NCBI RefSeq assembly: GCF_003992005.1
Contig: NZ_RQVL01000009.1
Span: forward strand, 1 to 64,000
Source of the DNA: Veillonella sp. VA139
GTDB lineage: Bacteria; Bacillota; Negativicutes; Veillonellales; Veillonellaceae
DNA: 64,000 nt
Reading direction: 5' to 3'
The position numbers and the translations under genes are program-made. The stretch's first letter is position 1. Every line of letters starts with the position of its first letter. Positions 57,316-64,000 of the stretch are shown here, piece after piece. The notes under the pieces were generated by a model. It was not told where the DNA came from, made no database searches, and saw nothing but the letters and a program-made list of their open reading frames with translations.

Positions 57316-57894
57316 TTAATGCTCAATACCAAGACGTGCTTCTACACCTTGATCATAGTAATGTCGATATGCTTCCATGACGGTCACTAAGTCCGCCTCA
57401 TCCAACAACCACTGAGGAGCCCCTCGACCAGTAAATACGACTTCTACATCTGGATTACGAGCTGCTAGCAAATCGCGCCCTTCCGCTTCATCGATTAAAC
57501 CGAAAAATAGGGCCATATTGTATTCATCTAAGATAACAATATCAAAATCTCCTGTTGCCACAGCTTGTAGAGCTCTCTCTTGACCGATGTGAATCAAATC
57601 TTTGTAGTCTTGTGGGGGCTGCCCTTTAGGAAAGACCACCACATCATCACCCCATCGACGTAACTCTTCATCGCTTTTCATGCCTTCCGGAATGATGAAA
57701 AATGGTTTACCTACTGTTTCTACTGTGATAGGTTCTAATTGATCGAGTACGGCATGTTCTGAGTACACCTTAGACTTCATAAATTGAAGTAGTAAGACTT
57801 TCTTTCCTACTCCTGCAGCACGCACTGCTAGACCGATAGCAGCTGTCGTTTTTCCTTTGCCATCACCTGTATAAACTTGTACATAGGATTTCAT
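57316..57894 (-). CDS. cobO: Corrinoid adenosyltransferase (BtuR/CobO type)
   Basis: A 192-residue P-loop enzyme that adenosylates cob(I)alamin or cobyrinic acid a,c-diamide. The P-loop is VYTGDGKGKTTAAIGLAVRA (residues 7-26), the Walker-B-like segment is DIVILDEYNMA and the FTGRGAP motif follows. It gives coenzyme B12 for mutases and links with the precorrin pathway and the metH-like gene elsewhere in the window. It lies 9 bases after the M23 peptidase gene. Confidence 0.93.
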   Translation of the reverse strand: MKSYVQVYTGDGKGKTTAAIGLAVRAAGVGKKVLLLQFMKSKVYSEHAVLDQLEPITVETVGKPFFIIPEGMKSDEELRRWGDDVVVFPKGQPPQDYKDLIHIGQERALQAVATGDFDIVILDEYNMALFFGLIDEAEGRDLLAARNPDVEVVFTGRGAPQWLLDEADLVTVMEAYRHYYDQGVEARLGIEH

Positions 57895-57903
57895 AATTGC
57901 CTC

Positions 57904-58854
57904 CTATTGAATGGGTAAAAATAATAATGGATCTGTAGCCACTCCATTCACACGCACTTCATAGTGAACATGGCTACCCGTACTTTTACCAGTACTTCCC
58001 ATGAGCGCAATGGATTGTCCTTTTTTCACAGTCATTCCTACTTGTACTAGGAGCACTGAATTATGTCCATATTTTGTCACAAATCCATTGCCATGATCGA
58101 TTTCTATTTCATTACCATAGCCACCATTATATCCTGCATAGGTCACAGTACCAGCTGCAGTGGCTACTATCGTCGTACCTACATCATTGGCGATATCTAA
58201 GCCTTCATGAAAGGCTCCACCACCGTACACAGGATCTTGTCGTGCCCCAAAGGTAGAGCTAATGACGCCTTTGGCGGGCCAAATAGATGGCATATGACCG
58301 TTAGCATCTGTCGCATCACTTTCCATGGCTAACATAGATTGCAATTCTCGAATATCTTTGCCCACTCCATCTTTAAGAACATTGTAGAGAGTATACATAG
58401 ATACCAGACGGCGTTGTGCTTGTCGGTCTAAACTAGATATACGAGCAGATAATTGGGTGGTTGTGAAAGTCTTATTTACGCTTTTGGGAGAAGGGTCCTC
58501 TTTCTCTTCTTTGCTTTGAGTGCTACCATCTGTTTTTGGTACTGTACCCGACTCTGTACCTTTAATCATATTTCTAATATTTTGATCTAGCTCATCAAGG
58601 GTCTTCATTTTTTTATCTAAGACTTCTACCTTTTGATCCAATAGTTTTAATTGCTCTTTTTGCAATTGATTTTCTTGGCGTAATTGCAAGACTTCTACTT
58701 GTCGTGCAAGCCCCCAGATACCAAATCCTAGCAAAATCACTAAAATAGCAATGACTATAATGGCTATGGTCTTAATGTTTTGTTTTGTAAACCGCAAATT
58801 CCAGTCATCACCACGTTGCTCTAGACGTGACTGCAACCACTTAGGTATTTGCAT
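57904..58854 (-). CDS. Membrane-anchored M23-family peptidase
   Basis: 316 residues: a cytosolic start (1-27), one membrane helix (about 28-50), a coiled coil (about 51-95), a linker rich in Lys/Ser/Thr, then an M23 metallopeptidase domain (about 205-316). Zinc ligands are in FHEGLDIAND and GSHVHYEVRV. It should hydrolyse or bind peptidoglycan cross-links in the periplasm; coiled-coil M23 proteins often act in division (EnvC-like). It sits between the cobO and DUF4446 genes. Confidence 0.9.
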   Translation of the reverse strand: MQIPKWLQSRLEQRGDDWNLRFTKQNIKTIAIIVIAILVILLGFGIWGLARQVEVLQLRQENQLQKEQLKLLDQKVEVLDKKMKTLDELDQNIRNMIKGTESGTVPKTDGSTQSKEEKEDPSPKSVNKTFTTTQLSARISSLDRQAQRRLVSMYTLYNVLKDGVGKDIRELQSMLAMESDATDANGHMPSIWPAKGVISSTFGARQDPVYGGGAFHEGLDIANDVGTTIVATAAGTVTYAGYNGGYGNEIEIDHGNGFVTKYGHNSVLLVQVGMTVKKGQSIALMGSTGKSTGSHVHYEVRVNGVATDPLLFLPIQ

Positions 58855-58866
58855 ATAACATCCTTT

Positions 58867-59388
58867 CTATGCTGACACAGAAGAACTAGCTAACACATCT
58901 CCATTACTTCGTTGTCCCATAGCAGATTGCAAGCTAGCTAATTCTTCTTGTGAAAGACTGGCTAAACTTTTACCACTCACAATTGGTTTCGTAAAAATAC
59001 GTGATTCATTTCTTCCATACACACTGGAAATAACAATACCATTGAAATTGCCATCTAATAAAGTTAAGGAAAAGGATAATTCATTACCAATGTTTTCAAA
59101 GGCATTATATTTCACAAAACCAATATGCTGAAATGTTTGTGCCTGTGTGGATTGAATCACTTTTTGCTCTGATAAAATTGTTTGCCAAGTGCTTGCCATA
59201 TCTCGTAATTCTTTCACTTCGATGGCAAGGCGTCGCTCAATACTCTGACCATTCTCACCATCCATAAAGTATTGATAGCGCTTGGTTAGGCGACTCACTC
59301 GGATATGTAAAGTGAATGCATGTAATACTAGCAATACAATGATTCCCGCTAATATCCATGGTAACCAAGGTAATAGTTGTTCTAACAC
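58867..59388 (-). CDS. DUF4446 family protein
   Basis: A 173-residue protein with one N-terminal membrane helix (about 8-27) and a cytosolic domain with VKYNAFENIGNELSFSLTLLD and SVYGRNESRIFTKPI, typical of DUF4446. Family genes commonly lie next to parB in Clostridia and Negativicutes, as here. The function is unknown. It follows hydF by 11 bases. Confidence 0.88.
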   Translation of the reverse strand: MLEQLLPWLPWILAGIIVLLVLHAFTLHIRVSRLTKRYQYFMDGENGQSIERRLAIEVKELRDMASTWQTILSEQKVIQSTQAQTFQHIGFVKYNAFENIGNELSFSLTLLDGNFNGIVISSVYGRNESRIFTKPIVSGKSLASLSQEELASLQSAMGQRSNGDVLASSSVSA

Positions 59389-59399
59389 AATAATCCTTT

Positions 59400-60617
59400 C
59401 TATTCTAATTCATGTTCAAATGGCTTGATAGCACGTTGTAAAATGCCATGCAAAGAGGCTATCAACACACCATAGTTAACGATGGGAACCCCTTGCACAG
59501 TGGCTACATCAATACGACGTAATACCTCTCGACGTGTCAACATACAGCCGCCACAATGAATGATGACATCATACTTAGATACGTCATGAGGGAAATGTCC
59601 ACCGCTGGTCCACTCTAGTTCTAAGTCTGTGTATCCTTTTGCTGTTAACCATCTCGGAATTTTTACGGTTCCAATATCTTCACATTGTTGACGATGTGTA
59701 CACCCTTCACTAATCAACACTTTAGAGCCTGATTGTAGTTGGCTGATGGCATGCACACCTGCTACTAAATCTTTTAATTTTCCTTTAAAGCGTGCCATTA
59801 AGATGGAAAAACTTGTTAAACCTATCTCCTCAGGTACAATTTTACTCACCGCCTCAAAAGCTTGGGAGTCAGTAATGACTAATTTTGGCGGCTTATGTAG
59901 TTTCTCCAACGTCGTGGCTAGTTCTTCTACTTGGCATACCATTGCCATACCGTGATGATCTAAAATTTCCCGAATCATTTGCACCTGAGGTAAAATAATC
60001 CGGCCTTTGGGAGCTGATTCGTCAATAGGACATACTAACACAAATATATCTTTTTCTTCAATATAACCGTCTAATAAAGATTGTACATCCTCATCGACAG
60101 GTTTTAATTTGCTTAATGCCTCTAGCAAAGTCATGCGGTTGGCGCTATCGTTGACATCTGCTATTACTACCTGCGATGTATAAGGGTGTAATTCTCCATG
60201 TGATTTGATAAAATCAGCACCTCTATGTCCATCTACTTCGTTAATCACTACCAATGTAGGAATATGGCTACTCTCTAATTGTTGTAACCACTCTATATCT
60301 TCTGGTATGGGCTCAACATCTGTACGCAACATATACACGGCTAAATTCATCGTTGGCAATACTTGTTTCGTTTTTTCTACCCGCAACAAACCTAATTCCG
60401 ATGTATCATCAATACCTGCCGTATCTACAATCATCACAGGGCCTAATGGCAATAGTTCCATCCCTTTAGACACTGGATCTGTCGTAGTCCCTGCGATAGG
60501 AGACACTAAGGAAATCTGTTGCTCTGTTAGCGTGTTAATCAAGGTAGATTTACCTGCATTACAGCGCCCAAAAAAGCCTATGTGCAAGCGATTCCCTCTA
60601 GTTGTTTCTAATACCAT
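59400..60617 (-). CDS. hydF: [FeFe]-hydrogenase maturation GTPase HydF
   Basis: A 405-residue scaffold for assembly of the H-cluster subcluster. The N-terminal GTPase domain has the P-loop GRCNAGKSTLIN (residues 17-28) and G3 DTAGIDDTSELG; the C-terminal cluster-binding domain has EGCTHRQQC and IIHCGGCMLTRRE with the conserved His/Cys ligands. hydE and hydG are not adjacent. It implies a hydrogen-producing fermentative anaerobe. It follows parB by 11 bases. Confidence 0.95.
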   Translation of the reverse strand: MVLETTRGNRLHIGFFGRCNAGKSTLINTLTEQQISLVSPIAGTTTDPVSKGMELLPLGPVMIVDTAGIDDTSELGLLRVEKTKQVLPTMNLAVYMLRTDVEPIPEDIEWLQQLESSHIPTLVVINEVDGHRGADFIKSHGELHPYTSQVVIADVNDSANRMTLLEALSKLKPVDEDVQSLLDGYIEEKDIFVLVCPIDESAPKGRIILPQVQMIREILDHHGMAMVCQVEELATTLEKLHKPPKLVITDSQAFEAVSKIVPEEIGLTSFSILMARFKGKLKDLVAGVHAISQLQSGSKVLISEGCTHRQQCEDIGTVKIPRWLTAKGYTDLELEWTSGGHFPHDVSKYDVIIHCGGCMLTRREVLRRIDVATVQGVPIVNYGVLIASLHGILQRAIKPFEHELE

Positions 60618-60628
60618 AGACGTCCTTT

Positions 60629-61498
60629 CTATTCGCTTTCAATATAGCTAATTAAACGCATCAATTCTTCTTCACTTTTGAAAGAAACCTCAATAGTACC
60701 TTGAATTTTTTTCGTATTCTTTAAACGAATATCTACTGGAGTTCCTAAACTATCTTTCAATCGTTGCATTAGCTTGCGCAACTCCGCCGTTGGTTGAGGC
60801 TGAGTCGATGTTAAGCGCTTCTTTCCACCCTGTAGCTCTTTTACCAATTGTTCGACTTGACGAGCATTTAAATCTTTTTCCTTAATCCGTTCTAAGGCTT
60901 GCAATTGTAAATGTTCTCCATCTAACGCCAACAAGGGTCTTGCTTGCCCTACCGTTAACATACTAGTTTCTAACTCTTGTTGTAAGAACTCCGGCAATTG
61001 TAGTAACCGTACAATATTCGCCACATACGAACGACTACGTCCTACGGTCATAGCGATTTCTTCCTGTGTTTTTTTGAAAGTATCCATTAAGTACTGATAT
61101 CCAAAAGCTTCTTCGATAGGATTTAGATTTTGCCGTTGCAAATTTTCTACTAAGGCAATTTCGCTCACTTCTTCCGTCGTATAGTCACGGACCACCACAG
61201 GAATTTTAGTCAATCCTGCTTGTTGGCACGCACGCCAACGACGTTCACCAGCTACGATTTCATAATGATCATCTACTTTACGAACCGCAATAGGGGCAAT
61301 CAATCCATGGGCCTGAATCGATGCCACTAGAGTTTCCATATCCTCTTCTGTAAAGCGTTTGCGAGGCTGATTCGGATTAGGTTGTATTTTAGTAATATCC
61401 AGTTCATAGCCACTTTTATGACCATCCTTAAAAGAACCGGACAATCCAAAAGATCCTAATCCTTTACCAAGGCCACCTTTTGTTTTTTTAAGCTCCAC
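60629..61498 (-). CDS. parB: Chromosome-partitioning protein ParB (Spo0J)
   Basis: 289 residues from a GTG at 61498, which has GGGAGG 9 bases upstream (a TTG at 61504 is only 3 bases from it). The CTPase box AGERRWRACQQAG (about residues 80-92) and the helix-turn-helix TQEEIAMTVGRSRSYVANIV are clear. It binds parS (two sites at 62355-62408), loads SMC and aids origin segregation. The start overlaps the parA end by 11 bases. Confidence 0.96.
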   Translation of the reverse strand: MELKKTKGGLGKGLGSFGLSGSFKDGHKSGYELDITKIQPNPNQPRKRFTEEDMETLVASIQAHGLIAPIAVRKVDDHYEIVAGERRWRACQQAGLTKIPVVVRDYTTEEVSEIALVENLQRQNLNPIEEAFGYQYLMDTFKKTQEEIAMTVGRSRSYVANIVRLLQLPEFLQQELETSMLTVGQARPLLALDGEHLQLQALERIKEKDLNARQVEQLVKELQGGKKRLTSTQPQPTAELRKLMQRLKDSLGTPVDIRLKNTKKIQGTIEVSFKSEEELMRLISYIESE

Positions 61499-62252
61499 GA
61501 TCAATTACCTCCCGTGCTAAGGCACAATATACTTCAGCCCCTTTAGACCGCTTATCATAGATAACTACCGGCAATCCATGGCTAGGAGCTTCTCCTAATT
61601 TCACATTTCGTGGTATCGTTGTGGTGTACACAGCATCGCCAAAGTAATTCGTTACTTCCTCTGCCACTTGTACCGCTAATTTAGTTCTACCATTATACAT
61701 GGTCAGTACAACACCTTCTAATTCTAATTCTGTGTTTAGTTCTTCTTGTACTAACTCGATAGTCTTCACCAGTTGGCTCACACCCTCTAAGGCGTAGAAC
61801 TCTGTTTGTATAGGGATTAATACGCTATTAGAGGCGGTTAAGGCATTGATTGTCAACATACCCAAAGAAGGAGGACAGTCAATAATAATATAGTCATAGT
61901 CATCTACGATAGGTGCCATACACTGTTTCAAGGTGTAGCCTTTGTCTTCCATCGCTACTAAGTCTACCTCAGCTCCTGCTAAATCGATGGTTGTGGGTGC
62001 AATCTGTAATGTATCTATCACGGTGTTTTCTATAATATCTGTGATTGGTACTTCATCCACAAGCATTTCATATACACCTTGTGAGATCTCTTCTTTATCA
62101 ATCCCTAGACCACTTGTGGCATTCCCTTGAGGATCTAAGTCTAATAAGAGTACTCGTTTCCCTTCTACAGCCAAACAAGCACTCAAATTAACAGCAGTTG
62201 TCGTTTTACCAACACCGCCTTTTTGGTTGGCTACGGCAATAATTCTAGCCAT
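61488..62252 (-). CDS. parA: Chromosome-partitioning ATPase ParA (Soj)
   Basis: A 254-residue deviant Walker-A ATPase. The motif is KGGVGKTTTAVNLSACLA (residues 11-28) with the signature lysine; Walker A' and B are at LLLDLDPQGN and IIIDCPPSLG. It works with ParB on origin segregation and may affect DnaA. An extended -10 promoter lies at 62283-62291 and two parS sites further upstream. Confidence 0.96.
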   Translation of the reverse strand: MARIIAVANQKGGVGKTTTAVNLSACLAVEGKRVLLLDLDPQGNATSGLGIDKEEISQGVYEMLVDEVPITDIIENTVIDTLQIAPTTIDLAGAEVDLVAMEDKGYTLKQCMAPIVDDYDYIIIDCPPSLGMLTINALTASNSVLIPIQTEFYALEGVSQLVKTIELVQEELNTELELEGVVLTMYNGRTKLAVQVAEEVTNYFGDAVYTTTIPRNVKLGEAPSHGLPVVIYDKRSKGAEVYCALAREVIDRGA

Positions 62253-62282
62253 GATTTCACCTCTTTCTTATCGTCTTATCAC

Positions 62283-62291
62283 ATTATAACA
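62283..62291 (-). promoter_or_regulatory. Extended -10 promoter of parAB
   Basis: TGTTATAAT (TG-n-TATAAT) read leftward, about 31 bases before the parA start; the -35 region is weak. Confidence 0.6.
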
Positions 62292-62354
62292 TAGATTGTT
62301 GTGTTTTTTATGAAACCTATGGGTATTTCCACATATTTTTCATATGTTTTTTGA

Positions 62355-62370
62355 TGTTTCACGTGAAACA
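62355..62370. promoter_or_regulatory. parS site 1
   Basis: TGTTTCACGTGAAACA, a perfect match to the 16-bp consensus ParB-binding palindrome. Confidence 0.97.
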
Positions 62371-62392
62371 CTGTACCTATTGTCCGCTTAAT

Positions 62393-62408
62393 TGTTTCAC
62401 GTGAAACA
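62393..62408. promoter_or_regulatory. parS site 2
   Basis: A second perfect TGTTTCACGTGAAACA, 38 bases from the first. Confidence 0.97.
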
Positions 62409-62458
62409 ATCTAACAGTCTACTAGATAACAACTTATATTAAGTCAATATATATCAGC

Positions 62459-62495
62459 AAAAAAGGAACGCTGATTTTTTATATTCAACGTTCCT
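62459..62495 (-). terminator. Terminator of the MetH-like gene
   Basis: AGGAACG and CGTTCCT arms followed by a T6 run on the minus strand, 60 bases after the stop. Confidence 0.85.
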
Positions 62496-62556
62496 CTTTA
62501 ATCGGTAACATATAGTGTTACATGTTACGTATACTTCTTATGATATTGTTAGTATA

Positions 62557-64000
62557 TTACTCATCACCTAATAGCCCTTTTACGATGTTCACCGCTGAGA
62601 TACCATCTTTAGCATAAGAATCAGCACCAGCTTCATCTGCATAGGCTTGGGACAACACCGCACCTCCTACAAGAACCTTCGCATTGACACCCGCTTCACG
62701 TATCGCCGAAATAGTTTCATTAATCATCGGCATCGTTGTAGTCATCAAGGATGCTATACCAATAATCGGTGCATTGTGTTCTTTCGCCGCTGCAACGATT
62801 TCTTCTGGTGACACGTCTTTACCTAAGTCTACGATCTGGTACCCATTGTTTTCTAATAAAGCTGACACGATGTTTTTACCTAAATCGTGAATGTCACCCT
62901 TTACCGTAGCTAAGATAATTGTCGCCTTCTTATCTGCAGTACCTTCGGGCAACACTTCTTTGATGGTTGTGAAAGCCGCTTGCATCGTTTCTGCTGCTAG
63001 CATGACTTGTGGTAAAAAGGCTTTACCAGAGCCGAATCTTTCACCAACTACTGCCATCGCATCGGATAACCCTCTACGTGTTACTTCCAGTGGATCTAAC
63101 CCTTTTGCTAATGCATCTTTTACTAAAGGAACTACGGCTTCTTTTTCACCTTGTTCTACAGCATGTTTAATACACTCAATCGGGTCATCACTGTGGAATG
63201 CTTCTGCTGTAGCTTTCACCTTTTTCGTCACTACTGCATTTTCATCGTCATCACCGTACTCGGCAATGAAGTCCGCTGCGGCTGGGTCAAAGCCCATGAA
63301 GGTACGGCCTGTAATGAAAGCTTTTCGTACAATCTCATTCATTGGGTTCATAATAGGACATGTCAAGCCACTGCTCAATGCCATCGTCAAGAACTGTGCA
63401 TTCAAGTACGCCCGTTGTGGCAACCCAAAGGATATATTGGACAAGCCCATCACCGTTGGGAATCCAAATGTTTCTGCATAGAGTTTTAATGTTTTTAAAG
63501 TTTCTCGTGCTGCATGTTGGCTACTTGCTAAGGTCAATACCAATGGATCCAACAACAAGTCATTTGGCCGTAAACCATAGTTATACGCTTCTAAAACGAT
63601 TTCCTTTGCCAAGGACACACGCTCTTCTGCCGTTACTGGTAATTCTTTTTTACCTAATGGCAAGCATAATAATGCTGCGCCATACCGTTTCGCCAATGGT
63701 AATACAGCCTCCAATTGCTCTGGCTCTGCGTTCACAGAGTTCAACAATGGACGACCTGGGTAGGCTTTTAAACCTGCTTCCATTGCCACTGGGTCCAATG
63801 TGTCGATGGATAAAGGAACCTCCACAAGCATCGTTAATTCTTCGATAGCTCGTTTCATCGTTTCCCCTGGGTCAACGCCAGTGACACCCATGTTCACATC
63901 TAGTACATCAGCCCCTGCTTCTACTTGGGCTAAGGCATCTTTTTTCACCATTAAGAAACTGCCCTTGCGGATTTCTTCTGCTAGCACCTTACGGCCTGTT
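62557..64000 (-). CDS. metH: Cobalamin-dependent methionine synthase-like protein, 3' part (partial)
   Basis: The frame is open to the window edge, entering with GRKVLAEEIRKG. It has a pterin-binding domain (ADVLDVNMGV, PLSIDTLDPVAMEAGL; first about 260 residues seen), a B12-binding cap (about 300-370) and the cobalamin domain with the His ligand in KGDIHDLGKNI and the VGGAVLS loop. It ends after the B12 domain: the AdoMet-reactivation domain of long MetH is absent, a form common in anaerobes. Whether a homocysteine-binding domain is upstream is outside the window; a corrinoid/pterin methyltransferase of other use is possible. Confidence 0.9.
   Translation of the reverse strand, partial: TGRKVLAEEIRKGSFLMVKKDALAQVEAGADVLDVNMGVTGVDPGETMKRAIEELTMLVEVPLSIDTLDPVAMEAGLKAYPGRPLLNSVNAEPEQLEAVLPLAKRYGAALLCLPLGKKELPVTAEERVSLAKEIVLEAYNYGLRPNDLLLDPLVLTLASSQHAARETLKTLKLYAETFGFPTVMGLSNISFGLPQRAYLNAQFLTMALSSGLTCPIMNPMNEIVRKAFITGRTFMGFDPAAADFIAEYGDDDENAVVTKKVKATAEAFHSDDPIECIKHAVEQGEKEAVVPLVKDALAKGLDPLEVTRRGLSDAMAVVGERFGSGKAFLPQVMLAAETMQAAFTTIKEVLPEGTADKKATIILATVKGDIHDLGKNIVSALLENNGYQIVDLGKDVSPEEIVAAAKEHNAPIIGIASLMTTTMPMINETISAIREAGVNAKVLVGGAVLSQAYADEAGADSYAKDGISAVNIVKGLLGDE

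Noticed and set aside
53425-58471. GTGAAAGTC as a polarity motif that reverses at oriC
   Set aside because: The three copies to the right of the oriC-like region keep the same orientation as those to the left, and numbers are too small; no reversal is visible in this window.

Overview
The window looks like a chromosomal segment of a Negativicute (diderm Firmicute), most probably Veillonella or a close relative. The evidence is a mix of Firmicute traits (DivIVA, SepF, YlmH, YtfI/YtfJ homologues, an ileS T-box leader, HydF) with outer-membrane traits (a type V autotransporter and an OmpH/Skp periplasmic chaperone). The sequence is moderately AT-rich and nearly all genes lie on the minus strand.

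Layout. 1-3.6 kb: str operon (L7Ae-like, rpsL, rpsG, fusA, start of tuf), read leftward from a TTGACA/TACACT promoter. 3.8-12.6 kb: rpoB-rpoC with a perfect consensus promoter and a leader hairpin, not linked to rplJL. 12.7-17 kb: ferredoxin, a large autotransporter whose promoter spacer contains a run of eight G, and a nicotinamidase-like hydrolase. 17-20.4 kb: ileS with an Ile T-box. 20.5-23.5 kb: exported SUFU-domain protein, MFS transporter, rhodanese. 23.9-30.5 kb: tetrapyrrole operon (cysG-N, hemA, hemC, cobA-hemD fusion, hemB, hemL), which makes uroporphyrinogen III and feeds siroheme/cobalamin synthesis. 30.6-35.4 kb: cell-division cluster (yggS, sepF, proC, ylmH, divIVA), pgeF and a small exported protein.

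35.5-44.9 kb is an accessory, defence-like island: an AbiE toxin-antitoxin pair, a decayed HNH endonuclease, a HAD phosphatase, a probable restriction endonuclease, a cytosine-5 methyltransferase preceded by a 26-bp perfect palindrome, and a tightly coupled three-gene unit (HSP90-like/GHKL ATPase, unknown protein, DUF6339-like protein). The three-gene unit is the best candidate here for an undescribed system. 44.9-48.3 kb: GNAT acetyltransferase, LysE exporter, DUF2156 protein, and a tiny hydrophobic peptide gene facing an antisense promoter.

48.3-64 kb looks origin-proximal: gyrA, sfsA (fused to a GIY-YIG-like domain), a DnaA-box-rich AT-rich region (52.4-53.1 kb, probable oriC), a siroheme-protein/DUF1858 gene with two partners on the plus strand, then ompH, the ytfJ/ytfI-like pair, the corrinoid adenosyltransferase, an M23 peptidase, a DUF4446 protein, hydF, parB, parA, two perfect parS sites, and the 3' part of a B12-dependent methyltransferase (MetH-like). 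The cobalamin theme (cobA-hemD, cysG-N, btuR/cobO, metH) runs through the window.

Most unexpected signals: a phase-variation-ready promoter on the autotransporter; two genes (abiEi and the DUF2156 gene) whose only well-placed start codons are AUC and AUU; the uncharacterised GHKL operon; and a strongly over-represented 9-mer, GTGAAAGTC. All assignments are by reading the sequence and from memory of families; no search or alignment was run.
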